From the NCBI RefSeq assembly GCF_001314605.1, contig NZ_LIHP01000004.1, forward strand, positions 248,001-312,000: a stretch of DNA of 64,000 nt, read 5' to 3'. Positions within the stretch are counted from its first letter, which is position 1. Each line of letters starts with the position of its first letter. The notes below the pieces were generated by a model. The model did not search any database. It saw only the letters and a program-made list of their open reading frames with translations, and was not told where the DNA came from. The position numbers and the translations under genes were made by a program. Below, in pieces: positions 16,165-25,347 of this stretch. Source of the DNA: Marinobacter sp. HL-58. GTDB lineage: Bacteria; Pseudomonadota; Gammaproteobacteria; Pseudomonadales; Oleiphilaceae.

Positions 16165-17033
16165 CAATCAATGATTCCGATTTCTTTGGCTACGCTTTCA
16201 ATCGGCTCATAGTCCGAGTTTGAGGCGGGCACAAAGTCCGAACGCGGGAAGCTCTCCAGCAATTCAGGGTCGTCCAGTGCCAGCAGGGCCTCACGGACAC
16301 GATCGGTAAAACCTTCGCCGTAGTTTTCGTCTACGTCGCCGCGAATACTCCACTGGTAGTTGGGGTAGGCCGGTGTTTTCCAGATGATCTTCACGTCATC
16401 GGTGTTGATGTTGCCGTCTTCCAGTTCCTTTTCCCACACTTTGTAGTTGATGGCGCCAACGTCGTAGGTGCCGGACTCAACCAGCCTGAGTGTACGGGTA
16501 TGGTTGCCACTGAAGCCCACGCGCTCAAAAACCTCTTCCGGTGCTTCACCGAAAATATCCCGGATATGGTATTCGGGGATGAGACGGCCGGAGGTGGAGC
16601 CCTTGGAACCGAAGGTAAATGTCATGCCCCGGAGATCGTCCGTCAGGGTGTCGGCACGATCAAGCCCTGTGCTCTTGTGGGCTATGAAATAGTTAAAGAA
16701 CGCCTGGTCTTCCTCACCCTGGGCAATGGCCTGTGAGCCGGGCACCAGGGCCCTGGCCTGAACACCGGAAAGGCCACCGAACCAGGCCAGTTGCACCTGG
16801 TTGTTCCGGAATGCGGATACGGCTGCAGCGTAGGATTTTACCGGGATGTAACGTACATCAGCATCGAGCTGTTCGGAGAGGTACTCGGCAACACCGCGAA
16901 ATCGTTCAACCAGTTTGGTTTCGTCTTCGTCGGGGATTGCGGTAAACACAAAAGTCTGGGCAGATGCTGTTGCGGAGCCGACAAAAACAAGGAAGCTGGT
17001 CAGCGCCAATTTCCGTATAAGATTCAAAACCAT
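16164..17033 (-). CDS. PhnD-like periplasmic binding protein, putative selenate/selenium ABC importer
   Basis: Beginning at ATG 17033, behind AAGGAC, the 289-residue product has a Sec signal peptide ending ATASA. A PhnD-type fold follows, with FTAIPDEDETKLVERF, the ligand loop LAWFGGLSGVQAR and TFGSKGSTSGRLIPE. The longer frame to 17132 would add a charged leader before the signal and is rejected. A PhnD-like subfamily is annotated as putative selenate-binding because it travels with selenium genes. Here senB is divergent and selD lies just beyond it, so I infer selenium uptake. Phosphonate binding cannot be excluded from the sequence. Confidence 0.82.
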   Translation of the reverse strand: MVLNLIRKLALTSFLVFVGSATASAQTFVFTAIPDEDETKLVERFRGVAEYLSEQLDADVRYIPVKSYAAAVSAFRNNQVQLAWFGGLSGVQARALVPGSQAIAQGEEDQAFFNYFIAHKSTGLDRADTLTDDLRGMTFTFGSKGSTSGRLIPEYHIRDIFGEAPEEVFERVGFSGNHTRTLRLVESGTYDVGAINYKVWEKELEDGNINTDDVKIIWKTPAYPNYQWSIRGDVDENYGEGFTDRVREALLALDDPELLESFPRSDFVPASNSDYEPIESVAKEIGIID

Positions 17034-17166
17034 TTGAATGTCCTTCTTTTTACCGTGTGATTCGACGAGAGTTTTGCGAACGCGCTTTACGAAGCCGGTC
17101 AGGATAACGTGATTTACCTCAACTCTGAACATCTATACGATTCAATCGGCTAAACAGGTTATGGGC

Positions 17167-17183
17167 ATCCATCAAAAATGGAT
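17167..17183. promoter_or_regulatory. Inverted repeat in the importer/senB divergent region
   Basis: ATCCAT at 17167-17172 and ATGGAT at 17178-17183 are perfect complements around a five-base A-rich loop, 24 bases before the chosen senB start. In this 174-base divergent region it is the clearest dyad and could be an operator or leader hairpin. It contains an alternative in-frame ATG (17178) for senB that has no ribosome-binding site. Confidence 0.3.
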
Positions 17184-17207
17184 AAATTTTCCGGGGCGAC
17201 TCAAACC

Positions 17208-18182
17208 ATGAATATTTCCCTGATCACGCCTGCTCCTCCGGGTTCAAGGGCAGGCAACCGGGCAACGGCCGAGCGCTGGGCCGGGTTGCTGGAGCAGGCC
17301 GGGCACCGGGTAAACATTGTCACGGAATACGATGGTGGACCCTGTGACCTGTTCATCGCATTACACGCCTGGCGAAGCCACGAGGCGGTTGTGCATTTCC
17401 GCAGGTTGCACCCGTCTACGCCGCTGATTGTTGTGCTCACGGGCACTGATATTTATGACCATCAGCACCGGTTCCCGGGCATGACCCACGAATCCATGGC
17501 ACTGGCCGATTGCCTGGTAGCGCTTCATCAACGGGTCGGCCAGGACATTCCCGCGCAATTTACCCGCAAACTGATGACAGTGCTCCAGTCCGCGGACAAG
17601 CCTGCCGCACCAACAGGGCCGAAACAGGGTTTTGATATCTGTGTTATAGGCCATCTCCGTGACGAGAAAGACCCCCTGCGTGCGGCATTGGCGGCCAGGC
17701 AGTTACCGGATAATTCCGCCATCCGGATAATCAACGCAGGCAAGGCCCACACTCCCGCCTGGGAAGACAAGGCCCTGGCCGAGCAGGCTGCCAACCCCCG
17801 CTTCAAATGGCTCGGCGAAGTGGATAAATCCGCCATTCACGATCTGATGAGCCGCTCCCGCGCCATGGTCATCAGCTCGGTAATGGAAGGCGGTGCCAAT
17901 GTGGTTTCCGAAGCCTGCCGTGCGGGCCTTCCTGTAATCGCTTCTGATATCTCCGGCAATATCGGCCTGCTTGGCGACGATTACCCGGGGTATTTCCCTG
18001 TAGGTGACGACACGGAACTGGCCCGATTGTTACAGCGTGCAGAGCATTCACCGGAATTTCTGGAAGAACTGGAAGGCCGGGTGGCGGAACTGGCCGGGCG
18101 CTTTACCCCTGAAACCGAGCGGGCGTCATTACTGGCTGCAATTGAAAAGGCAATGGCCGGGCGTACCCGGCTCAATCCCTGA
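17208..18182 (+). CDS. senB: Selenosugar synthase-like glycosyltransferase (SenB / TIGR04348 family)
   Basis: The 324-residue GT-B glycosyltransferase opens with ISLITPAPPGSRAGNRATAERWA, and the NRxTAxRWA part is the hallmark I associate with the TIGR04348 family, now known as SenB. SenB makes selenosugar from UDP-sugar and selenophosphate during selenoneine synthesis. The C-terminal half has the nucleotide-sugar site SSVMEGGANVVSEACRAGLPVIASDISGN. I chose ATG 17208 because it gives the conserved start. Its 3' end overlaps selD by 11 bases on the opposite strand. SelD would supply the selenophosphate. No SenA (EgtB-like) gene is present in the window. Confidence 0.85.
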   Translation: MNISLITPAPPGSRAGNRATAERWAGLLEQAGHRVNIVTEYDGGPCDLFIALHAWRSHEAVVHFRRLHPSTPLIVVLTGTDIYDHQHRFPGMTHESMALADCLVALHQRVGQDIPAQFTRKLMTVLQSADKPAAPTGPKQGFDICVIGHLRDEKDPLRAALAARQLPDNSAIRIINAGKAHTPAWEDKALAEQAANPRFKWLGEVDKSAIHDLMSRSRAMVISSVMEGGANVVSEACRAGLPVIASDISGNIGLLGDDYPGYFPVGDDTELARLLQRAEHSPEFLEELEGRVAELAGRFTPETERASLLAAIEKAMAGRTRLNP

Positions 18183-20448
18183 GAGTGATGGGTTCGATCG
18201 GCCCGCTCTCGTCCTGGGGCAATACCCTGCCAATAATGGCGGTGTGCGGATAACCCAGTGCCTTGAGCTCATCCACACAGGCCTCGGCCTGGTCTGCCGG
18301 CACACTGGCCAGCAGTCCGCCGGCGGTTTGTGGGTCAAAGATCAGCGGATAGCGGGGATGTTTTACCCATTTCTCCTGATCGCGGATGCCACGCCTCAGA
18401 CGGATATTGGCAGGTTGCAGGGAGCTGAGGATGCCGGCGGCGGCAGTCTCCTCGGCGCCGGGGAGGATGGGAATTGCGCCCAGATCCAGTTCTGCGTCTA
18501 CGCCTGAGGGCCGGGTCATCTCCACAAGATGGCCCAGAAGTCCGAAACCGGTTACATCGGTGCAGGCCCTGGAGCCGTGCCGGCGCAGACATTGCGCTGC
18601 ATCCTTGTTGGACTGAACCATGGAAGCCAGTGCCGAGTCTATCCAGCGGCCCTTGGCCGCAAGCCTGGCGTGCGCCGCAAACAGGGTGCCGGTACCGATG
18701 GGTTTGGTCAGCAGCAGGACATCACCGGCCCGCAAACCGCCCTTGCTCATGACTTCTTCAGGATCAATCAGGCCGTTTACCGCAAACCCCAGTGCCAGCT
18801 CGCGGCCTTCGCCGGTGTGGCCGCCTACCAGCGCACAGCCTGCTTCGTTGAGGACTTCCACGGCGCCGGACATCATCTGGAATACCACGTCTTCCACTTT
18901 GGATTCGATACCGTAGGGTACCGTGGCCACTGCCGTGGCACTCTGGGCTTCGGCACCCATGGCAAATACGTCGCCCAGTGCGTGGTTGGCGGCTACCTTC
19001 CCGAACACATAGGGGTCGTCAATAAATGCCCGGAAGAAATCGACCGTGTGCACTACCGCCTTGCCGGGAGGTACCGTCAATACGGCCGCATCATCCGGTG
19101 CGTGCAGGCCGATAAGAATGTCGTCCCGCTCGATGGGACGAAGCTCACCCAGTGCCCGAGACAGCACCGTGCTGCCCACCTTGGCTCCGCATCCGCCGCA
19201 GCGCATGGCAACGGCTGATATGGCCTGGGATGCTTCCTCGGCGTTCTGCGCGGCGCCAGTATCGGGCAGGGCGGAGTTCTCTTCCATCGCCGGAAGGTCA
19301 TTGAACTTCGCCATGAACCGCTTATCAATATGGTTTTTCCAGCGCCAGACCCAGGTACCGGCGAAGGACATATCACCGCGGGAAGCTACGGCGAATTTGT
19401 CGCCGGTACTGATCAGTGCCAGCCATTTTTTCTGGGGGCTGAAAGGCTTTACCGTCTTGCCCAGGGCGTAACGCCTGAGGTTATCCGCCAGGGGGCGACC
19501 CTGACGCACAGCAAATACGCCGGCTTTTTCGCGGGGGTGATTGATCACATTGGCGATGTCGCCTGCGGCGAAGATGTCATCGTCGGATTCCGCCTGCAGG
19601 GTATCCCTCACGCGGATAAAACCACCTTCATCCAGCGCAAGGCCGGTATCGGCGAGCCACGCCGGCCCGCCGGCCCGGGTAACCCAGAGCACTTCATCCA
19701 CAGGGAAGGTCTCGCCGGACTCGGTCATCAGGTGCCTGGCGTCCACTTTGGAAACCGACGAGCCCAGATGAACCTTTACACCACGGCTCGCCAGTTTTTC
19801 CTCGAACACGGCACGTACTTTGGCGTTGTGGGTCGGCAGGATCCGGTTTTCAGCGTCAAACAGATGAAAGTGCAGCTGGTCCGGGTCGTGGCCCCGTTTT
19901 TCAAGCTCGTTCCGGAGCCGGAACTGCATTGCCAGAGTGAGCTCCACGCCACCTGCGCCTGCGCCTACCACGGCGACCGTCATCGGCCCCTCGTGGTTCT
20001 CCAGACGGGACAGCAGCGACAACCAGCGATTGTTGAAGCCGTTGATGGGCTTCACGGGCACTGCGTGCTCGGCGGCACCGCTGACGTCACCGACCCTGGG
20101 AGAGGAACCGATATTGACCGAAAGGATATCGTAGGGGACATCTGGCCGGGAGCGACACGTCACCCGCTTGCTGGCCCGGTCTATTCCTGAAACTTCGTCC
20201 CGATAGAAACGTGCACCGGCAAATTCTGCCAGTTTGCTTAGATCAATATGGACGTCATCGTAGGAGTAGTGCCCGGCCACGTAGCCAGGCAACATACCGG
20301 AATAGGGTGTATGGGTGTCTCTGCAGATGAGAGTGAGGCGGACACCCGGAACGGGATTCATGGCAAAGCGCTTCAAGACCCCTACATGGCTGTGCCCGCC
20401 GCCAACCAGGACAATGTCCCGTAATACAGGCTGTTCGGATTGTTGCAT
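18172..20448 (-). CDS. selD: Fusion of FAD/NAD(P) oxidoreductase and selenide,water dikinase
   Basis: The 758-residue protein has two parts. Residues 1 to about 390 form a pyridine-nucleotide-disulfide oxidoreductase of the NDH-2/SQR type, with the FAD site LVGGGHSHVG near the N-terminus and FAAGDIANV later. Residues about 410-758 are SelD, which makes selenophosphate from selenide and ATP; it shows the active-site loop RCGGCGAKVG with Cys (not Sec), DDAAVL, and GGHTGEGRELALG. This fusion is known in several bacteria. The oxidoreductase half may generate or handle selenide or persulfide. ATG 20448 overlaps the upstream stop (TGATG). Confidence 0.94.
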   Translation of the reverse strand: MQQSEQPVLRDIVLVGGGHSHVGVLKRFAMNPVPGVRLTLICRDTHTPYSGMLPGYVAGHYSYDDVHIDLSKLAEFAGARFYRDEVSGIDRASKRVTCRSRPDVPYDILSVNIGSSPRVGDVSGAAEHAVPVKPINGFNNRWLSLLSRLENHEGPMTVAVVGAGAGGVELTLAMQFRLRNELEKRGHDPDQLHFHLFDAENRILPTHNAKVRAVFEEKLASRGVKVHLGSSVSKVDARHLMTESGETFPVDEVLWVTRAGGPAWLADTGLALDEGGFIRVRDTLQAESDDDIFAAGDIANVINHPREKAGVFAVRQGRPLADNLRRYALGKTVKPFSPQKKWLALISTGDKFAVASRGDMSFAGTWVWRWKNHIDKRFMAKFNDLPAMEENSALPDTGAAQNAEEASQAISAVAMRCGGCGAKVGSTVLSRALGELRPIERDDILIGLHAPDDAAVLTVPPGKAVVHTVDFFRAFIDDPYVFGKVAANHALGDVFAMGAEAQSATAVATVPYGIESKVEDVVFQMMSGAVEVLNEAGCALVGGHTGEGRELALGFAVNGLIDPEEVMSKGGLRAGDVLLLTKPIGTGTLFAAHARLAAKGRWIDSALASMVQSNKDAAQCLRRHGSRACTDVTGFGLLGHLVEMTRPSGVDAELDLGAIPILPGAEETAAAGILSSLQPANIRLRRGIRDQEKWVKHPRYPLIFDPQTAGGLLASVPADQAEACVDELKALGYPHTAIIGRVLPQDESGPIEPITLRD

Positions 20449-21164
20449 CAAGAAAGTTTCTTGGCTTCGTCACTGAAGGTGCTGAACCCCTTCACTTTGG
20501 AGAATGCCTGTAGCTTTTCCTGATCAGCTTCAGACGGATTGGCAATCTGGTCGATGGACGTGATGCCCGCTTCTTTCATTTTCGTCGCGGTAGCCGGGCC
20601 GATACCCTTGATCCGGGTCAGATCGCTTTTGTCTGCCGGCTTCGGGGTACGTTTGGCTGCTGCCGGCTGTTTTGGTGCAGCGGGCTTTTTGCTGGCGGCC
20701 TTTGCCGCAGTGGCAGGGCTCTTGGCAGCGCTGGCGGCCTTCGGCTTGGGCGTTTTTGCTTTCGCGGTCTTCGGTTTGGCGGCTGCTTTCCCGGCGGCCG
20801 GCTTCTTTGCACCGGACTTTTTGGCGGGCGTTTTCTGGCTGGCCTTGTCGGCCGCCTTCTTCACTTCCTTTTTCGCCTCTTTGCTGGCGAGACCGAGCCG
20901 GTCCAGAAGGTGGTTCTGGAGATCATGGAACTCGCCAAGACGGCGTTCAAACTCGTCATTGAAGCGTTTCATTTCGCGGTCGCGCAGTTCGTCCACTTCC
21001 TTGAGCAGTTTGCGAACGGGTTCCTGAATCTGGTTCTGAAGGCTATCGAACTGTTTCAAGGCATCATTGATCAGAGCTTCAATCTGGGACGAAGTTTTCT
21101 CAAATTCCTTGTTCACTTTCTTTACGACTTTATCAACGCTTGGCTTGTTGGCTTTCTTGGCCAT
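20448..21164 (-). CDS. Lys/Ala/Pro-rich histone-H1-like protein with C-terminal helix-hairpin-helix
   Basis: The 238-residue protein has three regions. The N-terminus (residues 1-95) is a charged coiled coil (VKKVNKEFEKTSSQIEAL, then FDSLQNQIQEPVRKLL), somewhat phasin-like. Residues about 95-180 are a basic, proline-rich AAKPK/KPAAPK linker like AlgP or PhaF. The C-terminus is a helix-hairpin-helix: DLTRIKGIGPATATKMKEAGI. Such folds bind DNA non-specifically. GGAG upstream supports ATG 21164. It overlaps selD by TGATG, so both are expressed together, but no functional link is established. Nucleoid binding or polyester-granule association are both possible. Confidence 0.75.
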   Translation of the reverse strand: MAKKANKPSVDKVVKKVNKEFEKTSSQIEALINDALKQFDSLQNQIQEPVRKLLKEVDELRDREMKRFNDEFERRLGEFHDLQNHLLDRLGLASKEAKKEVKKAADKASQKTPAKKSGAKKPAAGKAAAKPKTAKAKTPKPKAASAAKSPATAAKAASKKPAAPKQPAAAKRTPKPADKSDLTRIKGIGPATATKMKEAGITSIDQIANPSEADQEKLQAFSKVKGFSTFSDEAKKLS

Positions 21165-21212
21165 GAGGAATGTCTCCTTACGGTACGGTTTGAATGCAAA
21201 TCGTGCGTGGGT

Positions 21213-21611
21213 TCAGGCCATCTGCCGAAGGCTGGAGGAGGGCCCTGAGGAACGTCTGGATTTCAGTAACTGTTTTTTCCTGACCACGTCCCGTATCCGC
21301 TTCAGTTTGTCCGAGAGGGCGGTTGAGGACTGGTCATTAACATCAACAAAATCAACAGAATAAAAGAAATTGCTACAGTGCTTTCTACGCTCAGTGACAA
21401 GACCGGCTATGCCATCGGCCCGGATGTTATCGAAAGGCATTTCCATGATCAGATCGAGCACAACCGTATCGCCCGGATTGAATACCTTGTCGGTTTTCAT
21501 CACACAGCCAAAGTTGTCCAGCTCAAACAGCGCCGCTTCAACCCGTTCACGGCGAAACAGGCCACGCTTGACGTGAAACTGTGCGACAAGATCCGGTAGT
21601 GCTTCGTTCAT
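21213..21611 (-). CDS. PilZ-domain-like protein
   Basis: The 132-residue product carries a PilZ-like pattern: RRERVEAALFELDNFGCVMKTD, where RRxxR and the D.xxxG position would contact c-di-GMP, and then LVTERRKHCSNFFYSVDFVDV. The match is weaker than for the PilZ gene at 41664. The C-terminus is basic and serine-rich (KKQLLKSRRSSGPSSS). A receptor role for c-di-GMP is inferred only. It stands alone between the H1-like gene and the GNAT-nitrilase gene. Confidence 0.6.
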   Translation of the reverse strand: MNEALPDLVAQFHVKRGLFRRERVEAALFELDNFGCVMKTDKVFNPGDTVVLDLIMEMPFDNIRADGIAGLVTERRKHCSNFFYSVDFVDVNDQSSTALSDKLKRIRDVVRKKQLLKSRRSSGPSSSLRQMA

Positions 21612-21732
21612 TTACAAGTGATCTCTGGTTGTTCCGGGGCAGCGACCTGAGTGTGCTTGGTTAAACAATAGCCACACTCAGGGTGTTTGGCAACGTGTTC
21701 AGTGTCATACGATAGGGCTTTCACACGGTTCA

Positions 21733-23280
21733 TCAACTGTCCGGATTATTTTGGCCCTTTTGCAGGGTATTGAGGGCGTAGATATCCGTGCGTCTGTCTT
21801 TCAGATTCGTAACAGAGCCTTCGTTGCGCACCAGCTTGAGTTTTTCAAGGTCCATATCCGAGAACATGATCATTTCGGTGTTCGGGGTTGTTTCCGCCAT
21901 TACCGCATCATGGGGGAAAGCGAAGTCAGAGGGCGAAAACACCGAGGACTGGGCATACTGGACGTCGAGGTTCTCAACCTTGGGCAGGTTACCAACACTG
22001 CCGGTGATGACAACGTAGCACTCGTTCTCGATCGCACGGGCCTGGGCACAGTGGCGAACCCGCAGATAGCCGTTCTTGGTGTCTGTCCAGAAGGGAACGA
22101 GAATGATGTCCACTTCGTCACTGGCAGCCAGTCGCCCGAGTTCAGGAAACTCGATATCGTAGCAGATCATGATGGCGACCCGGCCGGCGTCGGTTTCGAA
22201 CACCTGGAACTTGTCGCCACCCTCGATAACCCAGTCCCGCCGTTCGTGGGGCGTGATATGGATCTTGCGCTGCTCGTCCACGCGCCCGTCACGATGGCAG
22301 AGATAGGAAACGTTATACACCCGGTCGTTTTCAAGCAGGGGCATGGAACCGGTGATGATGTTGATGTTGTAGCTCACCGCCATTTCCGACATCTGGTTGC
22401 GGAACTGCTCGGTAAAGCCTGCCAGGAAGCGGATAGCGCGAGTCTGGTCCATCTGGTCCGTCAGGCCCATCAACGGCGCGTTGAAAAACTCCGGGAAGAG
22501 CGCAAAGTCACTTTTGTAATCGGACAGCGCGTCAACGAAATACTCAACCTGTTCAAGTACCTCGTCCACGGACGTGAATTCCCGCATCTGCCATTGCACG
22601 GCGCCCAGCCGCACCTGGGTCTTCTTTACACTCAGCACCGGCGACGGCGGGGTATAAAGAATGTTCCGCCACTCGAGCAGGGTGGCGTAACCAAGGGACT
22701 TCTCGTCCTCCGGCAGATATTTGTGCATCAGCCGGGTAACCTGGAAATCGTTGGACAGCTGGAAGCTGAGGATGGGATCGTAAATGTCCTTGCGGTCCAC
22801 CCGCTGGATGTACTCCTCGGGCGAGTACTGGTCGGAATACTTGTGGTAACCGGGAATCCTCCCACCCGCCAGGATGGCACGGAGGTTCATGGACCGGCAC
22901 AGCTCCTTGCGTGCTTCATAAAGCCGGCGCCCCAGGCGATAGCCGCGGTAATCGGGATGAATGAAAACATCCAGGCCGTAGAGGGAATCACCCTTGGGGT
23001 TATGCCAGATTTTTTCGTTGCGCAGGATCAGGTCGTCGTAGGTGTGGGGGTTACTGAAACGCTCATACTTCACACACACCGTCAGCGCCACCGCAACCAG
23101 TTCACCGGATTCCTCGATACAGATCTGGCCATCCGGGAACTGCTCAACCAGGGCCTTGATGGTCTCTTCAGGCCAGGCACCACCTATGTCGTCATACACC
23201 CTGTCCATGAGCTTCTGGAGCTGGGCATAGTCATCGGTGGTGAGGTTACGAAGGTTAAGGTGCAGTTCTTCGTGGGCCAT
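21733..23280 (-). CDS. GNAT acetyltransferase fused to carbon-nitrogen hydrolase
   Basis: The 515-residue protein joins an N-terminal GNAT domain (residues 1 to about 200; acetyl-CoA loop near HPDYRGYRLGRRLYEARK) to a nitrilase-superfamily domain (about 225-510). In the latter the catalytic triad is Glu in LFPEFFN, Lys in RKIHITPHE and Cys in IMICYDIEFPELGR. This fusion is seen across bacteria; its substrate is unknown to me, with amide or acyl-amine chemistry likely. The ATG at 23280 fits the GNAT start. It lies head-to-head with the chemoreceptor region. Confidence 0.88.
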   Translation of the reverse strand: MAHEELHLNLRNLTTDDYAQLQKLMDRVYDDIGGAWPEETIKALVEQFPDGQICIEESGELVAVALTVCVKYERFSNPHTYDDLILRNEKIWHNPKGDSLYGLDVFIHPDYRGYRLGRRLYEARKELCRSMNLRAILAGGRIPGYHKYSDQYSPEEYIQRVDRKDIYDPILSFQLSNDFQVTRLMHKYLPEDEKSLGYATLLEWRNILYTPPSPVLSVKKTQVRLGAVQWQMREFTSVDEVLEQVEYFVDALSDYKSDFALFPEFFNAPLMGLTDQMDQTRAIRFLAGFTEQFRNQMSEMAVSYNINIITGSMPLLENDRVYNVSYLCHRDGRVDEQRKIHITPHERRDWVIEGGDKFQVFETDAGRVAIMICYDIEFPELGRLAASDEVDIILVPFWTDTKNGYLRVRHCAQARAIENECYVVITGSVGNLPKVENLDVQYAQSSVFSPSDFAFPHDAVMAETTPNTEMIMFSDMDLEKLKLVRNEGSVTNLKDRRTDIYALNTLQKGQNNPDS

Positions 23281-23356
23281 AGACGGCGGCTCCGGTTGGA
23301 TGCAGGGAAATTGCGCAGAATGCGTTAAACAGATTTTTCATTTTATCAGATCACAC

Positions 23357-23383
23357 TAAAGACTTCGCACCATAGGCCGAAAC
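23357..23383 (+). promoter_or_regulatory. Sigma-28 (FliA) type promoter of the chemoreceptor
   Basis: TAAAGACT (23357-23364), an 11-base spacer and GCCGAAAC (23376-23383) match the flagellar sigma-28 consensus TAAAGTTT-N11-GCCGATAA at 12 of 16 positions with the ideal spacer. The site is about 80 bases before the expected chemoreceptor start, on its strand. It implies the gene belonged to the late flagellar/chemotaxis regulon. Confidence 0.6.
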
Positions 23384-23460
23384 AAAGTTATACAGAACAA
23401 AGAACGTAATGGCGTTAAGCTCACACTATCGGCATCAAATTACTGAAAAGGACCGGGAAA

Positions 23461-25347
23461 ACGAACCTGAGTTTCGGCCAGAAGCTACTCATTGCCTTCG
23501 GAATACTGCTTGTGTTGGTTATGGGGGCCTTCACGCTCAGTGGCAACATCAGGCTCAAGAACACCACCGATACCTATGTTGAAGCGCTGATTTAGGACAC
23601 GGTCGAACAGAGTACGTCCAGTATTGCGGATTGGCTCAACACCCGCCTGACCATGACGGAAGCGACGGCAAAAGCGTTTGAATCGGTAACGAATGACCGG
23701 GATGCCCGGGTCATTCTGGCCGCTGCGACCACCGGTGGCGGTTTTATCGATGTGTATGTCGGCCGTGACGATGGTTACATGCTGATGAAAGATGACGCAT
23801 CGGAAGCGACCCTGCCTGATGATTTTGACCCCCGCACCCGCCCCTGGTTCAAGCAGGCCAAAGAGAGCGGTACGGCGTCTTTTACCGAACCCTACCTGGA
23901 CGCCGGCACCGGCGGCACCATTATCTCCACCCTGGCTCCGGTAAAGCGGGGCGAGTACGAGGGGGTAATCGGAGGTGATATTGCACTGAAAACCATCGAA
24001 CAGACCCTGTCCACCATTACCCTGGCAGACACAGGGTATGCCGCGCTGATCAGCGACGACGGCACCGTGCTTTATCATCCCGACCAGGACCTGGTCGGCG
24101 AGGACATCAGCGAATTACTGGGTGAGGACCCCGGCCTTCGTGGTGACAGCCACCGCTATGAGGCAGAAGGCGTAAGCTGGACGGCAAGTTTCCATCCCAT
24201 CACCGATGCCCGCGGTGTGGACTGGTACCTGGGTACCTTTATCAATGAAGACAAGATCAACGCACCGGTTCAGGCGGCTCGGGTTACCGGGCTGATTATC
24301 GCTGTGATTGGTCTGCTGGTATCCCTGGTGGTGCTCCATTTCGGCATTCGGGTACTGATGGCACCGGTACGCAAACTCAACCGCGCCATGTCATCCATCG
24401 CCAGTGGTGATGCGGACCTGACCAAGCGCCTCGACGACAGCGCCAGTGACGAGTTCGGTACACTGGCACGGGAATTCAACAGCTTTGTTGAAAACATCCA
24501 GACGGTTGTCCGGGACGTCCAGCAGGGTACGGCAGAGCTTGGCGATAATGTTACCTCGCTGAGGGAGACCGCCAGCACCAGCCGTGGCAGTGTCGAGAAG
24601 CAGCAGGCCGAAGTGGATATGGTGGCCACGGCAATCAATGAAATGTCCGCTGCCGCCGGCGAGATTGCCCAGAATGCCCAGCAGACGGCGGATGCGGCCA
24701 ATACAGCAGATTCCGACAGCCGTGCGTCCCTGGAGACCGTTGCCGCATCCAGGGATGCGGTGCAGAAGCTGTCAAAAGAAGTGAATTCGGCTGCCGAAGT
24801 CATCGACAAACTTGGCAAGGATGTTACCGATATTACTTCGGTACTGGAGGTCATCCAGGGTATTGCCGAGCAGACCAATCTGCTGGCACTGAATGCGGCA
24901 ATTGAGGCGGCCAGGGCAGGGGACGCCGGCCGCGGATTTGCCGTGGTGGCAGACGAAGTGCGTAATCTGGCTCGCCGAACCCAGGACAGCACCGAGGAAA
25001 TCAACAATATGATTGAACGCCTGCAGAGTGGCGCCGCCAATGCGGTGGAAGTCATGAAAGCCTCAACTGCGGTTTCCAATGTCAGCATGGAAAAGGCCCA
25101 GGATGCCATGGAAGCGCTCAACCGGATTGCCGAGGCCATCACGTCCATCAGCCAGATGACATCCCAGATCGCCACGGCATCAGAGGAACAGACGTCGGTG
25201 ACGGAAGAGTTGAACTCATCCATCACCCGGATCGCTGATGAAGGCCAGGAAGCAGCCAAAGCGGCCAGCGAAAACGACGTCTACAGCGGGCAGATCGAAT
25301 CGATTGGCAGAACGCTCAGTCAGAATGTCTCACGGTTCCGGGTCTGA
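23461..25347 (+). pseudogene. Methyl-accepting chemotaxis protein, disrupted by start-codon loss and an in-frame stop
   Basis: The reading frame encodes a standard receptor: a first membrane helix (KLLIAFGILLVLVMGAF), dCache-type sensor ([12 protein letters not shown], then [13 protein letters not shown]), a second helix ([18 protein letters not shown]), HAMP, and the signalling hairpin ([19 protein letters not shown]). Two lesions are visible. The expected ATG is ACG at 23461-23463, eight bases after an AAAAGGA site and followed by NLSFGQKLL. Codon 45 is TAG at 23593-23595 (after EALI, before DTVEQ). The rest is open for 584 codons. A restart at ATG 23653 lacks a ribosome-binding site and would lose the first helix. 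The gene overlaps the convergent binding-protein gene by 18 bases. Confidence 0.8.

Noticed and set aside
20650..20890. Repetitive-looking DNA that could be a tandem repeat
   Set aside because: It encodes the AAKPK/KPAAPK linker of the H1-like protein; the repetition is at protein level with no fixed DNA unit.
23593..23595. TAG as a recoded (pyrrolysine or read-through) codon in the chemoreceptor
   Set aside because: Chemoreceptors have no such residue there, the start codon is also altered, and no recoding signal is visible. Simple inactivation is more likely.
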